From positions 49,784-113,783 of the forward strand of contig NZ_NIUB01000013.1 of NCBI RefSeq assembly GCF_002197815.1: a stretch of 64,000 bases of DNA. Reading direction: 5' to 3'. Every line of letters starts with the position of its first letter. The first letter of the stretch is position 1. Shown here one piece after another: positions 37,866 to 46,629 of the stretch. Origin of the DNA: Pseudomonas oleovorans subsp. oleovorans (GTDB taxonomy: Bacteria > Pseudomonadota > Gammaproteobacteria > Pseudomonadales > Pseudomonadaceae). The position numbers and the translations under genes are program-made. A model generated the notes under the pieces. The model made no database searches. It was not told the origin of the DNA and saw only the letters and a list, made by a program, of their open reading frames with translations.

Positions 37866-38564
37866 CTACGCGCGCTTGCGCATACAGCGGCTCATATCCA
37901 CTTTGCCCACATAGGGGTTGCCCCAGCCCATCACGCAGGCCACCTGCTGGTTACGCTGGCGCTCCCAGGGTTCGGCCGGGTAGGTCTTGCTCCAGGCCTC
38001 GAACAACTGGCGATCCTGTTTCGACAGGCGCAGTTTGTAGCGGTCGGCCATATAAAAGTAGGTGCGCGCGATCATCCCGCGAATGGCGGTGCGTGGCATC
38101 ACCTTGCGTGCCTTGAAATCCACCACCGTCTGGCACTGACCATACTGATGCGGCTTCTGTGGCAGCCAGGCGAAGCTGTAGTTGCTGCGGTCGCCGTTCA
38201 CCTCACCAATACTCGGTACCAGGTTGTGCAGGTCAGCCTCGGCCTTGCGAAATTGCGCATCGTTGGCTGCGCAGTTCTTGCGCCCGCCTTTCTGCCAGCA
38301 CTGGCGCTGATGGCCGATCACCCAGGCCGGGACGATATGTTCCCACTCGATGCGCTGGGCGCGATTGGCGTTCTTGCGCGGCGTGTAACCACAGGAACGC
38401 AGATCGACCCGATTGCCGCTGTACTTGCAGCCGCAGTAGAACTCGGTGGCTTGCTGGGCATACAGCGGCCACGCCAGGCGCTTGGCCTCGGCGAAAGTGG
38501 CGGGTGCAGCGTGCAGGGAAAGCGTTGTGAAACAGCAGAGCAGGGGCAATAAGCGTCGAATCAT
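37866..38564 (-). CDS. endA: Secreted/periplasmic endonuclease I (EndA/NucM family)
   Basis: A nonspecific DNase of the beta-beta-alpha-metal class. The 232-residue precursor has signal MIRRLLPLLCCFTTLSLHAA. The catalytic region contains RIEWEHIVPAWVIG (His general base), NLVPSIGEVNGDRSNYSFAW (Asn metal ligand), and multiple Cys (FYCGCKYSG, DLRSCGYTPR, RQCWQKGGRKNC) that form stabilising disulfides. The family degrades extracellular DNA for nutrition or biofilm turnover. Confidence 0.92.
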   Translation of the reverse strand: MIRRLLPLLCCFTTLSLHAAPATFAEAKRLAWPLYAQQATEFYCGCKYSGNRVDLRSCGYTPRKNANRAQRIEWEHIVPAWVIGHQRQCWQKGGRKNCAANDAQFRKAEADLHNLVPSIGEVNGDRSNYSFAWLPQKPHQYGQCQTVVDFKARKVMPRTAIRGMIARTYFYMADRYKLRLSKQDRQLFEAWSKTYPAEPWERQRNQQVACVMGWGNPYVGKVDMSRCMRKRA

Positions 38565-38677
38565 GGGGCGGCAGAGTAGCCGTCACGGATTGCCTTGTGA
38601 AGTTAAAACTTTATGTTTTTCAGTGGCTTATATGATGGAAACAGGCCTTTGATAATGGCCTCTTGCCGCGCCCTGGC

Positions 38678-39340
38678 TCAGCCCAGCGAGGCTATCTGCG
38701 CGAGTAGTTGCTGCGGGCCGTCATACAACGGCTGTCCGGCAATCACCAGCGTCTTACCAGCGGACTTCACCAGTAATTGCGGCACGCCACCGGATGGCAG
38801 CGCCTGCATGGCCTGCTGGGCCAGGGCTACGCGGCGCTCCGTGGTTTCGGCGAGGGTATGGTCGTTTCGCAGGCGCGCGGCAAACTCGGCGGCGTTCAGG
38901 CTGATGTTGGCTTCGCCTGCGATCTCCACGGCGATCCGCGCGACCGCTTCAACGTGGCTGGTGTCCACCCCATCGATGTAGCGGGCGAGCTGGGCGGCGT
39001 GCAGCAGCCGTGGTTCCAGGGCCGCATGCTGTTCAGCCAGCGCCGTCAGTGCCCGTGTCAGCGGCGTCGAATCGAACACCCCATCGGCGGCCTGCAGCAC
39101 CTGGGTACGGTAGCTTTCTGTGAAGCGCTGGCCGGTGAGCGCGGCGATGCGCTGGTCGTTCTGCCAGGCAAAATCAGCAATACCCGCAATAGGGCGCGGC
39201 TGCATGAACAGCCCGATGGGCATCATCTGTAGCGCCGCGCCATGGCGTTCGGCCAGTGCCGTCAGGGCGGGTGCGCTGGTATAGCACCAGCCGCAGAGCG
39301 GGTCGAAGAAATACTGCAGTTCGAGGTTGTGCGTGGTCAT
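38678..39340 (-). CDS. DsbA-family thioredoxin-fold protein (FrnE-like)
   Basis: A 220-residue cytoplasmic protein with the redox motif FDPLCGWCYTS near residue 12-22, followed by the helical insertion typical of DsbA/HCCA-isomerase folds. The cis-Pro loop is GGVPQLLV near residue 190. No signal peptide, so it is not an export-pathway oxidase. Relatives include FrnE and ClpXP-adaptor-like proteins; its substrate is unknown. It is a lone gene on its strand, 113 bp after endA start. Confidence 0.85.
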   Translation of the reverse strand: MTTHNLELQYFFDPLCGWCYTSAPALTALAERHGAALQMMPIGLFMQPRPIAGIADFAWQNDQRIAALTGQRFTESYRTQVLQAADGVFDSTPLTRALTALAEQHAALEPRLLHAAQLARYIDGVDTSHVEAVARIAVEIAGEANISLNAAEFAARLRNDHTLAETTERRVALAQQAMQALPSGGVPQLLVKSAGKTLVIAGQPLYDGPQQLLAQIASLG

Positions 39341-39542
39341 GGGCGAGTTCTCCTGTGCGCCCAGTCTAGCGTTGCGTCATGCGTGGATATACCGCGTGAC
39401 AGGCGCAGCTTTGTTGCGCAAATCGCGCAGGTCAGTGGCTAACCGAACCTCGGCAAGCGCTGATCTTCCTCGCCCTGCTCGGCTTCCGCTCGTCAGGCAG
39501 GCTGCACGCGGATCGCTGCAGTCGCCTGAACGGCCCGTGTCA

Positions 39543-41186
39543 TCAGGCAGCGCGTACCTTGAAGAAGCTCACCTTGTCGGTCAGGCGGTTCGCCAGGGTG
39601 GCCAGCTCCTGGCTGGAGGCCGCCACCTGCTCCGAACCGGCCGAGGTTTCCAGAGTCGCGTTGTGGATGCGGCTGATGTTCTGGTTGACCTCCTCGGCGA
39701 CCGCGCTTTGCTGTTCCGAGGCGCTGGCGATCTGCGTGTTCATGTCATTGATCGCGGTCACCTCATCGCTGATCTTGCTCAGCGCCTGCTCGGCCAGCAG
39801 CGTTTGCTCGACGGTCTTCTGCGCCAACTCGCGGCTCTCGAGCATCACCTCTGCAGCCTTGCTGGCGCCCTCCTGGAGCTTGGCGATCATGCCGCGAATT
39901 TCCCGTGTTGAGTCCTGAGTACGGGTCGCCAGGGAGCGCACCTCGTCCGCCACCACGGCGAAGCCACGGCCGTGCTCACCGGCGCGGGCAGCCTCGATAG
40001 CCGCATTGAGCGCCAGCAGGTTGGTCTGCTCGGCGATGGAGGTGATCACCTCGATGATCTTTTCGATGCTCTCGCTGTCGGTGGACACCTGCTGCACGCT
40101 TTGCGTTGCACTCTCCAGAGTGCGCGCCAGGGTCTGGATGGCGGCTGCCGTCTCGTTCACCACACGATTGCCAATGGTCACCTCGCCGCCGGCATTGCGT
40201 GTGGCGGCGGCTGCGCTGGCGGCATAGTTGGCCACCTCGCTGACCGTGGCGGCCATCTGGTTGATCGCCGTGGCCATTTGCTCGGCCTCGCTTGATTGCA
40301 GGCGAATCTGCTGGTTGTTGCTATCGGACGTGGCCATCAGCTGATCCGACGAGTGAGTCAACTCCGTTGCCGCGCTGCGTACCTGCGCGATGGTGTCGCT
40401 CAGGTGGCGCACCATGTTCTGCAGGTCCGCCATTACGCTATTCGGATACTGCGTTTCGATCTGCTGATCGAGCTCGCCCTTGGCCAATTGCTGGATCACC
40501 TGCGCAACCCTGTGCGGCTCGGCGCCCAGGGTCGATTTCAGCTTGTTGATGATCACCAGGCTGATGCCCACGCTCAGCAGCAAGGCGGCGCCCGTGACCA
40601 GCAGAATCAGCAAACGGAAGCCACCGGCCACTTCGCGCACCTGGCCCAGATCCTGGCTGATCACCTCTTCCTGGTGATCGATAAAGGCATTGATGTGCTT
40701 GAGCCACTCGCTGTACGCCGGAGACACACGTTCCAGCAACAAGGGTAGCGCCGCCTGATTGCCGTCACGGCGCAGGCTGATCAACTGCTCGGTCAGCGCC
40801 AGCGTGCTGCGCTCGATGGTCTTGATGTTCTCCAGCAGGCGCTGTTCCGCTGCCGTGGGCGCCTGTTTCGCCAGCAGCGTTTCCATGGCCTGCGCCGATT
40901 CCTGATAGAAGCGATCAAGACGCTGGATCTCGCCCAGGTGCCCGGCCAACGCCGCCCCATCACCATCCAGTACCGCATCGCGAATGGCGATGGCGCGATC
41001 ATGCACGCTGCCGCGAAAGTTGATCGCGTAGCGCTGCTTCAGCGCGGCGCCATCTCTGACGGCGGTCAGCGTCTCGTCGATGAAACCGACGCGCTGCACA
41101 CCGATGAGCGTGATCAGAATCATCAGCGACAGCACCAGGCCAAAGCCCAGGCTCAGACGCTGAGCAATACTCATGGGGGAATTCAT
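39543..41186 (-). CDS. Methyl-accepting chemotaxis protein
   Basis: A 547-residue transmembrane chemoreceptor. TM1 ([19 protein letters not shown]) is followed by a periplasmic four-helix-bundle sensor (~35-190), TM2 ([20 protein letters not shown]), HAMP, and the signalling domain. The signalling hairpin tip is [20 protein letters not shown], then [21 protein letters not shown] sits seven bases before ATG 41186. No C-terminal receptor-methylation pentapeptide is seen. The ligand is unknown. Confidence 0.94.
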   Translation of the reverse strand: MNSPMSIAQRLSLGFGLVLSLMILITLIGVQRVGFIDETLTAVRDGAALKQRYAINFRGSVHDRAIAIRDAVLDGDGAALAGHLGEIQRLDRFYQESAQAMETLLAKQAPTAAEQRLLENIKTIERSTLALTEQLISLRRDGNQAALPLLLERVSPAYSEWLKHINAFIDHQEEVISQDLGQVREVAGGFRLLILLVTGAALLLSVGISLVIINKLKSTLGAEPHRVAQVIQQLAKGELDQQIETQYPNSVMADLQNMVRHLSDTIAQVRSAATELTHSSDQLMATSDSNNQQIRLQSSEAEQMATAINQMAATVSEVANYAASAAAATRNAGGEVTIGNRVVNETAAAIQTLARTLESATQSVQQVSTDSESIEKIIEVITSIAEQTNLLALNAAIEAARAGEHGRGFAVVADEVRSLATRTQDSTREIRGMIAKLQEGASKAAEVMLESRELAQKTVEQTLLAEQALSKISDEVTAINDMNTQIASASEQQSAVAEEVNQNISRIHNATLETSAGSEQVAASSQELATLANRLTDKVSFFKVRAA

Positions 41187-41532
41187 GCGGTTACTCCTCA
41201 AGATGCAGACAACGCCGCGCGGCTTGCGCGATTCACACACCCGATCTGCTGCAGCCTTGTACATGATTTTCTGTTTGTATAGCTATTAGGGCTTTTCAAT
41301 GGGCAAGCTTGATGAAGCTAATTGATGGCAATTTGCCGCTCTAGGCCGGGATTCTTGGCTAGATATGGATCAGATTAGAGGCCTGGCGAGGAGCGTGCCT
41401 GGTGATGAATGACGTGCTTGCGGGGGCTGAGCGTTGTAAAAGGAACGTCGGAATCTTGTACAGGATGGTCGCCGAGTGGAGCGATTACAGGCCAGGGAGC
41501 TGGGGTGATCAAAGCCGTTTAAGCACCAGAGA
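41187..41532. other. Gap upstream of the chemoreceptor gene
   Basis: No gene, repeat or RNA is recognisable. The AT-richer part (~41260-41400) probably carries the receptor promoter; I do not see a clear FliA consensus. Confidence 0.4.
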
Positions 41533-41568
41533 AGCAAAAGCCCCGTCAGTGATGACGGGGCTTTTGCT
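41533..41568 (-). terminator. Terminator after tRNA-Gly
   Basis: A perfect 16-bp stem AGCAAAAGCCCCGTCA/TGACGGGGCTTTTGCT with a 4-nt loop, 9 bp past the tRNA 3' end. The stem is symmetric, so it may also act in the other direction. Confidence 0.88.
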
Positions 41569-41576
41569 TGGCTGTC

Positions 41577-41650
41577 TGGAGCGGGTGATGGGAATCGAAC
41601 CCACGGCTCTAGCTTGGGAAGCTAGGGTATTACCATTATACGACACCCGC
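41577..41650 (-). tRNA. tRNA-Gly (CCC)
   Basis: A 74-nt cloverleaf on the minus strand. Acceptor arms are GCGGGTG/CACCCGC, discriminator T, with encoded CCA. The anticodon loop TTCCCAA between CTAGC and GCTAG gives anticodon CCC. The T arm is GTGGGTTCGATTCCCAT. Confidence 0.95.
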
Positions 41651-41723
41651 AGCGGGTGCCTTTATACCGGAACCTGCGGCGGAAATGAAGCGCAAAGCAC
41701 ATCCGCTCCGCGCTCGGTGCCTC

Positions 41724-42611
41724 TCATACCGCCATCGCCTGGAGGTCGCGCAGGTCGCCTTTGACTGGCAGTTGCAGGCGTTTGCTGGGGGCGTTGAAGA
41801 AGTCCAGCAGTACGCGTTGGCTCTGCAGCCAGGCGGCCTTGTGTTCCATGTCGAGGAAGTGGCCGGCATCGTCGATCACGGCGAACTGGGCGTGGTCGAT
41901 GTGCTGGGCGAACAGGCAGGCGTCTTCCACCGAGGTGTATTCGTCACGGTCGCCGTTGACGAATATCAGTGGGATGTCGATGGCCTGCAGGCATTCCTTG
42001 CCGCAGTTCGCTTCCATGCTCAGCACCTGCTTGATGTGCGCGTACATCTGCCGATATTCGTGCTCATCCAGGGTGCTGATGTGTTTGTGGTTGAAGCGCT
42101 TGAACAGCGACGGCAGGTGCTTGCCGATGGTGCTGTTGACCAGCAGGGCGACGTTGTCGCGATCCACCGCGTTCAAGAAGCGCAGGCCCTTGTGCAGGTA
42201 GTCGAGCATCGGCACGTTGAGGATCGGCGAGAAGGAGCAGATGGCGGCCTTCTCCAGCGTCGCCGGGCGTTGGGCCAGGGCGAGCATGGAGGCGACACCG
42301 CCCCAGGAGAAGGACATCAGGTAGTTGGCACCGTAGAGGTCGATCAGGTGCAGCAGGATCGCCGCTTCATCTTCCTTGCTGATGGGCGTGAAGTCGCTGT
42401 TGTACGGTTTCGACTGGCCGGCATAGGGCAGGTCGAAGGCCACTACGTTGAACTGCGGCTGCAGGTATTTGACCGTTTGCGTGAACGAGGCGGTGGTCGC
42501 CAGAGAGCCATTGACCAGGATGATGGTCTTGCTTGCTGCCGGGTTGCCGTAGAACTCCGTGTGTACCTTGTGCTTCCTGTTGATCTCGACGACTGCGGTT
42601 TCTGGCCTCAT
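41724..42611 (-). CDS. phaG: PhaG-like 3-hydroxyacyl-ACP thioesterase/transacylase
   Basis: A 295-residue alpha/beta hydrolase matching P. putida PhaG in length and motifs. These are ILVNGSLATTASFTQTVKYL, the nucleophile elbow SFSWGG, GKHLPSLFKRFNHKH, the catalytic Asp in NGDRDEYTSVEDA, and the catalytic His in DDAGHFLDME. PhaG diverts 3-hydroxyacyl chains from fatty-acid synthesis toward mcl-polyhydroxyalkanoate; the related RhlA makes HAA for rhamnolipid. The close match to PhaG and lack of rhlB nearby favour PhaG. No pha genes are adjacent. Confidence 0.85.
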   Translation of the reverse strand: MRPETAVVEINRKHKVHTEFYGNPAASKTIILVNGSLATTASFTQTVKYLQPQFNVVAFDLPYAGQSKPYNSDFTPISKEDEAAILLHLIDLYGANYLMSFSWGGVASMLALAQRPATLEKAAICSFSPILNVPMLDYLHKGLRFLNAVDRDNVALLVNSTIGKHLPSLFKRFNHKHISTLDEHEYRQMYAHIKQVLSMEANCGKECLQAIDIPLIFVNGDRDEYTSVEDACLFAQHIDHAQFAVIDDAGHFLDMEHKAAWLQSQRVLLDFFNAPSKRLQLPVKGDLRDLQAMAV

Positions 42612-43005
42612 GTCGTTTCCTCCTGGCGCAAGTGAGCGTGGCGAGCGGGCGACCGTTCGCGCTGGATTGAGCAGTTAGAAAAGCGCCTGAGCGTGACAGC
42701 ATGATGTCAGGCTGGAGATTTTTATAAGTATAGGAATTTCAAGCAGTTAGGGTCGAAACAGGCGAGCGCTCCAGGCTTTTTAAGGGCCATGGAGAGGGCG
42801 GTGTTACCAGGCAGGAATCCAGTCGGCGCAGGGCGCCAGCAACTGTAAAAAACACTTCGCTGTCTTTCTGTGACCGTATGGTCACCTGAAGACTTATGGT
42901 TCGATTCAAGCAGCTAGCTTGCAGCTGTGCAAGGGTAAGTCACATCTTTGTAGCCGATTGGCGCTGCCGTTGGTCGGGTAGTCAGGTTCAGGCGCAGGAT
43001 GGCGA
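42612..43005. other. Gap between rsuA and phaG with a 16-bp palindrome
   Basis: No credible gene. GTGACCGTATGGTCAC (42870-42885) is an inverted repeat of two 6-bp arms around GTAT, like a TetR-family operator. It is 259 bp from the phaG start, rather distant for direct control. The rest shows no repeat or RNA. Confidence 0.45.
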
Positions 43006-43698
43006 TCAAACGCTGGCGATTTCTGCATCCGTCAGTGCGCGGTATTGGCCGGGGGCGAGCTGCGGGTCGAGAACGATTTCGCCCATGCGTTCGCGGTGCA
43101 GGGCGACGACGCGGTTGCGGAAGTGGCCGAACATGCGCTTGACCTGATGGTAGCGGCCCTCGAACAGGGTCAGCCGGGCTTGGTGGCTGCTCAGTACCTC
43201 GAGCTGGGCGGGCAGGGTGGTGAGGTCTTCAAAGGCGAAGTACAGGCCTTGGGCGAAGACCTCGGCGTACTCGGCGGTAATCGGCTGTTCGGTGGTGACG
43301 TGGTAGACCTTGGGCTTGCGCTGCTGCGGCTGGGTGATGCGCCGCGACCAGCGCCCGTCGTTGGTGATCAGCAGCAGGCCGCTGGTGTTCAGGTCGAGGC
43401 GGCCGGCCAGGTGCAGGTCGTGCTTGTCCGGTTCGTCGAGCAGATCGAGGACGGTGCGGTGTTCGTCGTGCTCGGTGGCACTGACCACGCCGACCGGTTT
43501 GTGCAGCATCCAGTAGCGCGCGCTGCGTCCGGCTTGCAGCAGCTCGTCGTCCAGCTCCACGCGTTGGAAGTCGCGCACCTCATGGCGCGGGTCGTGAACC
43601 ACCGCACCGTCCACACGCAGCCGCCCAGCACTGATCAGCAGGCGGCTGTCCTGGCGGCTGAAGCGGGGGAAGTTGCTGAGGAAGCGATCCAGGCGCAT
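43006..43698 (-). CDS. rsuA: 16S rRNA pseudouridine(516) synthase
   Basis: A 230-residue RsuA/RluB/E/F-type synthase modifying 16S rRNA. An N-terminal S4 domain (MRLDRFLSNFPRFSRQDSRL) precedes the catalytic domain with GRLDLNTSGLLLITNDG, whose Asp is catalytic, and later the GRYHQVKRMFGHFRNRVVAL stretch. The length and S4 domain favour RsuA over RluE. It is 4 bp downstream of the Cys-rich gene stop, so it may be the last member of the diguanylate cyclase, CWC, rsuA unit. Confidence 0.91.
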   Translation of the reverse strand: MRLDRFLSNFPRFSRQDSRLLISAGRLRVDGAVVHDPRHEVRDFQRVELDDELLQAGRSARYWMLHKPVGVVSATEHDEHRTVLDLLDEPDKHDLHLAGRLDLNTSGLLLITNDGRWSRRITQPQQRKPKVYHVTTEQPITAEYAEVFAQGLYFAFEDLTTLPAQLEVLSSHQARLTLFEGRYHQVKRMFGHFRNRVVALHRERMGEIVLDPQLAPGQYRALTDAEIASV

Positions 43699-43701
43699 GG
43701 C

Positions 43702-43905
43702 TCAATCGCGCTCGCGGGGCTCAGTGGCTTTCAGCGTACCAGCGCAGGTTGGGCACAGGCAGGCCTGGTCACGTTGCTCGGGTGTCAGGCGCTCCAGCGC
43801 GGCAGGGTCGATCTGCGCGTCGAAGCACCAGCAGGGTTCGTCACGCCCGGCGGCGACGCTGCACTGGTTGCTCTTGCCGCATAGCGGGCAGTGTTGCGTG
43901 TCCAT
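43702..43905 (-). CDS. Cysteine-rich CWC-family small protein
   Basis: A 67-residue protein from ATG 43905. It has Cys pairs HCPLCGKSNQC, PCWCFDA and CLCPTCAGTL, as in the CWC family. The Cys pattern suggests zinc binding; function is unknown. The ATGA overlap with the diguanylate cyclase stop shows translational coupling. The frame extends upstream but would run antiparallel into that gene's coding end without an RBS. Confidence 0.8.
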   Translation of the reverse strand: MDTQHCPLCGKSNQCSVAAGRDEPCWCFDAQIDPAALERLTPEQRDQACLCPTCAGTLKATEPRERD

Positions 43906-45371
43906 CAGTTGTCGACGCAGACGCGGTCGCGCCCGGCCTGCTTGGCGCGGTACAGCGCGCGGTCGGTGCGGCCGAGCAGGGTGTGCAGGCTCTCGCCAGC
44001 GTGCCACTGGCTGAGGCCAAGGCTGACGGTGACTTGCAGGCTCTGGCCTTCGACTTCATGGCGCTGTTCGGCGCAGTGCTGGCGCAGTTTCTCGGCCAGG
44101 TCGTGGGCAGCCTGGCGGTCAGTGTTCTTCAGCAGCAGGATGAATTCCTCGCCACCCCAGCGGCAGAGAATGTCGGACTGGCGTAGCGTGCCACGCAGTT
44201 GCTGGGCGAAGTCGTGCAGCACCTGGTCGCCGGCCAGATGACCGTGCTGGTCGTTGATCAGCTTGAAGTTGTCCAGATCCAGCAGCACGGCGCACAGCGG
44301 GCTGCTGTCGCGTTGCGCCTCCTGCAGCGCCTGTTCGGCGAGGATGTCGAAGCCACGGCGGTTGGGCAGGTCGGTGAGGCTGTCGGTGGTGGCCAGGGCG
44401 GCGATGCGCTGCTGATAGCGCCGAATCGCCAGGCTCACCAGGGTCAGCACGATGGCGGTGACCAGCAGGCACAGCAGCAGGTTGATGTAGAGCCCCTGGC
44501 GGATGCCGGCCAGGGCCTTGTCCTGCTTGTCGACGAACAGATACCACTCCAGCTCGGGGATGTAGCGCACGTTGAGGAAGTGCTCGCGGCCCCGTTCCTG
44601 GTATTCGAACTGACCGCTTTGCGGCGTGGGCAGTTTTTCCATCAGGCCGTCGAGGCCGGGCACGTCGGTCAGCGAATCACCGACCTGGGCGCCCATTGGT
44701 CCGCCTTGGGCGCCAGTGAGGGTGATGCGCCCGGTGGTGTCGACGAAGTAGACGCTGCGCTCATAGCGCGCCTGATATTCGTCGATCAGCTTGACCACGG
44801 CATCGACGGCCAGACCGACGCCAGTGGCGCCGATGAAGCTGCCGTCGTAGTCGAGCAGCTTGTAGTTGATGAAGATGGTCAGGCGGTCGGCGTTGGCCAG
44901 GTCGACGTCGACGTTGATCTCGTAGGGCTCCTTGAGGCCGCGTACGCGGTAGTACCAGACATCGCGCGGCTCTTCCGGCTTGACCTGCTTGAGCACGCCC
45001 CTGGCCTGGTAGTAGGTGCTGGTCTTGTCGGAGACGAAGAAGCTGGTGAAGGCGCCGTAGTGCTCCTGCACTTCACGCAGGTAGCGGGTCATCTGCCCGG
45101 TGTCCTGTTCGCCGGCCAGCACCCAGTCACGCAGGAAGGTGTCGCGGGCCATCATCGAGGAGATAAGGATGGGGCGCACCAGGTTCTTCTGGATTTCCGA
45201 ATAGACGGTGTCGGAGGTCAGCGGCAGTTCGGTGTTGATGATGCTGTTACGGATCGAGTCGCGCGAGGCGTAATAGCTCAGCAGCGAGGTGGTGAGAAAG
45301 CCGCTGCCAAGCAGGAACAGGAGCAGTAAGACCAACGAGGTTTGCGTGTGCCGTTTGGGGCGCAGGGACAT
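43905..45371 (-). CDS. Membrane diguanylate cyclase with Cache sensor
   Basis: A 488-residue protein. TM1 (SLVLLLLFLLGSGFLTTSLL) leads to a periplasmic double-Cache domain (~60-290) and TM2 (LYINLLLCLLVTAIVLTLVS). The GGDEF domain (~320-488) has TDSLTDLPNRRGFD, LLDLDNFKLINDQHGHLAGD and the intact active site RWGGEEF. It makes c-di-GMP from GTP in response to a periplasmic small molecule. A canonical RxxD inhibitory site before GGEEF is not obvious (QSDILCRWGGEE gives R-Q-S-D at the expected place upstream, so one may exist). It leads the CWC and rsuA genes. Confidence 0.92.
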   Translation of the reverse strand: MSLRPKRHTQTSLVLLLLFLLGSGFLTTSLLSYYASRDSIRNSIINTELPLTSDTVYSEIQKNLVRPILISSMMARDTFLRDWVLAGEQDTGQMTRYLREVQEHYGAFTSFFVSDKTSTYYQARGVLKQVKPEEPRDVWYYRVRGLKEPYEINVDVDLANADRLTIFINYKLLDYDGSFIGATGVGLAVDAVVKLIDEYQARYERSVYFVDTTGRITLTGAQGGPMGAQVGDSLTDVPGLDGLMEKLPTPQSGQFEYQERGREHFLNVRYIPELEWYLFVDKQDKALAGIRQGLYINLLLCLLVTAIVLTLVSLAIRRYQQRIAALATTDSLTDLPNRRGFDILAEQALQEAQRDSSPLCAVLLDLDNFKLINDQHGHLAGDQVLHDFAQQLRGTLRQSDILCRWGGEEFILLLKNTDRQAAHDLAEKLRQHCAEQRHEVEGQSLQVTVSLGLSQWHAGESLHTLLGRTDRALYRAKQAGRDRVCVDN

Positions 45372-45515
45372 GGGTGAATCCGGGAGCGGGCTAATGGCGT
45401 GATGCTAGCTTGCCGGAAGTGGATAGCGCCAGTTGTGATCATGATCGGTGCTGTATGTGGGGCGGATGAAAGTTGGGGGTATGCCAATCCGGCAAGGCGA
45501 GCAAAGCAGCCTTGC

Positions 45516-45583
45516 GTAGGAGCCCCGGGACGAAGCTTTGCGCGCCCGCGTCAGGCAGGTTCGCGGCGGGGCGCCGCTCCCAC
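45516..45583. repeat. REP-type inverted pair
   Basis: GTAGGAGCCCCGGGACGAAG ... CGCGGCGGGGCGCCGCTCCCAC arms in part complementary. It is the same class as 4449-4523, with an eroded left arm. Confidence 0.7.
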
Positions 45584-45687
45584 AGGTTGGGTGTATCGAC
45601 ATTTAACCGGGTGGCTGGTTTTCCCGGATTGCATCCGTATATGGACTCCTCCCGTTTTGCCAGTGAAATAATCTGCCTCTGAACCTA

Positions 45688-45952
45688 GGGTCTGTTGCCG
45701 TTTCGACGCGAGCCGCGTTGCTGCGCCAAATTGCGCCACGCGAGGCGCGGGATGCAGGTAATGGTCGTTCCCTTGCCAAATCCCGCAACGACGCATGGCG
45801 CAATTTGCCGCGCAACCCGAAGGGACGGGCCAGTTTTTGCGTGGTACGTCGTTACTCGACGGCTCATTTGGGCGACCAAACTTCGCGTCTCGCGCCTAGC
45901 CCCACGCAAAAACTGGCTCCGTCGCGGCCGTGCGCGAAACAGCAACAGACCC
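45688..45952. mobile_element. MITE with IS5-type ends, 265 bp
   Basis: Terminal repeats GGGTCTGTTGCCGTTTCG (left) and the inverse of GGGTCTGTTGCTGTTTCG (right) match at 17 of 18 bases. The element is flanked by CTAG on both sides (45685-45688 and 45952-45955). Its left end is identical over 17 bp to the right end of the IS5-family remnant. Internal inverted pairs are CAAATTGCGCC (45727-45737) with GGCGCAATTTG (45797-45807), and CCAGTTTTTGCGTGG (45830-45844) with CCACGCAAAAACTGG (45902-45916). No coding frame is credible. Confidence 0.85.
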
Positions 45953-46040
45953 TAGTCGGCCATTACGATTCGCTACCACTGACGATCCTGTGCATGGATC
46001 GGCTTTCCGCGGCGCTGAGCAAGCGAATGCCATGCCAGCG

Positions 46041-46058
46041 ACAGGACAATTGTCCTGT
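46041..46058. promoter_or_regulatory. Perfect 18-bp palindrome
   Basis: ACAGGACAATTGTCCTGT lies 141 bp before the Tyr/His-rich lipoprotein gene. A hairpin CGTCGG/CCGACG follows at 46077-46094. It could be an operator; the binding protein is unknown. Confidence 0.4.
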
Positions 46059-46198
46059 GCTCTTGTGGTTTTGCGCCGTCGGTCACAGCCGACGAAGTGA
46101 ATCGCACCTGTTGCGGGCGCGCTGTCTGATGCGTCAGGGATCACCGTCCCGGAGGCCGACATCGGTCGGCGTCGACCCAGCGGTCACAGGAGGCCGCC

Positions 46199-46621
46199 AT
46201 GCCCTACAAGATGCTGTTTTCCGCGTTGCTCTTGCTGCTTTCCGGTTGCGCCGTTTATGGCGAAGGCTACGACCGTGGTTATCACCACGGCCATGGCTAC
46301 CGGTACTACGACGGCTATCGGCGCGATTACAACCCGCCGCCACGCTACTACTACGAGGAGCGTCGGCATACCTACTACCCGGCGCCCCCGCGCTACGTTC
46401 CGGCGCCGCCGCCGCGTCATCACTACGGCCACGATCACCGGTATCGCGACGGCTACAAGCACCAGCAGCCGCGACATGACTATCGCCGCGACCAGCGTCG
46501 TCAGGAGCATCGCAGCGGGCAGATTCAGCGCGGCTGGGAGGCAGGCAGCAACACGCAGCATCGTTTCTCCAACGGGCGCAGCAATAACGAACAACGCCGT
46601 AGCGGCGAGCGCCGCTGGTAA
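46199..46621 (+). CDS. Tyr/Arg/His-rich lipoprotein, unknown function
   Basis: A 140-residue precursor with signal MPYKMLFSALLLLLSGC and lipobox LLSGC. The rest is strongly biased: YDRGYHHGHGYRYYDGYRRD, then Pro-rich PPPRYYYEERR and PAPPRYVPAPPPRHHYGHDH, then a basic tail. It is low-complexity and probably disordered; His clusters could bind metal. GGAGG precedes the ATG. The neighbouring LysR gene is convergent. Confidence 0.78.
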   Translation: MPYKMLFSALLLLLSGCAVYGEGYDRGYHHGHGYRYYDGYRRDYNPPPRYYYEERRHTYYPAPPRYVPAPPPRHHYGHDHRYRDGYKHQQPRHDYRRDQRRQEHRSGQIQRGWEAGSNTQHRFSNGRSNNEQRRSGERRW

Positions 46622-46629
46622 GTCTCCCC

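Noticed and set aside
42896..43147. A short open frame (MVRFKQL start) as a TetR remnant
   Set aside because: No recognisable HTH and it overlaps rsuA; only the palindrome upstream is notable.
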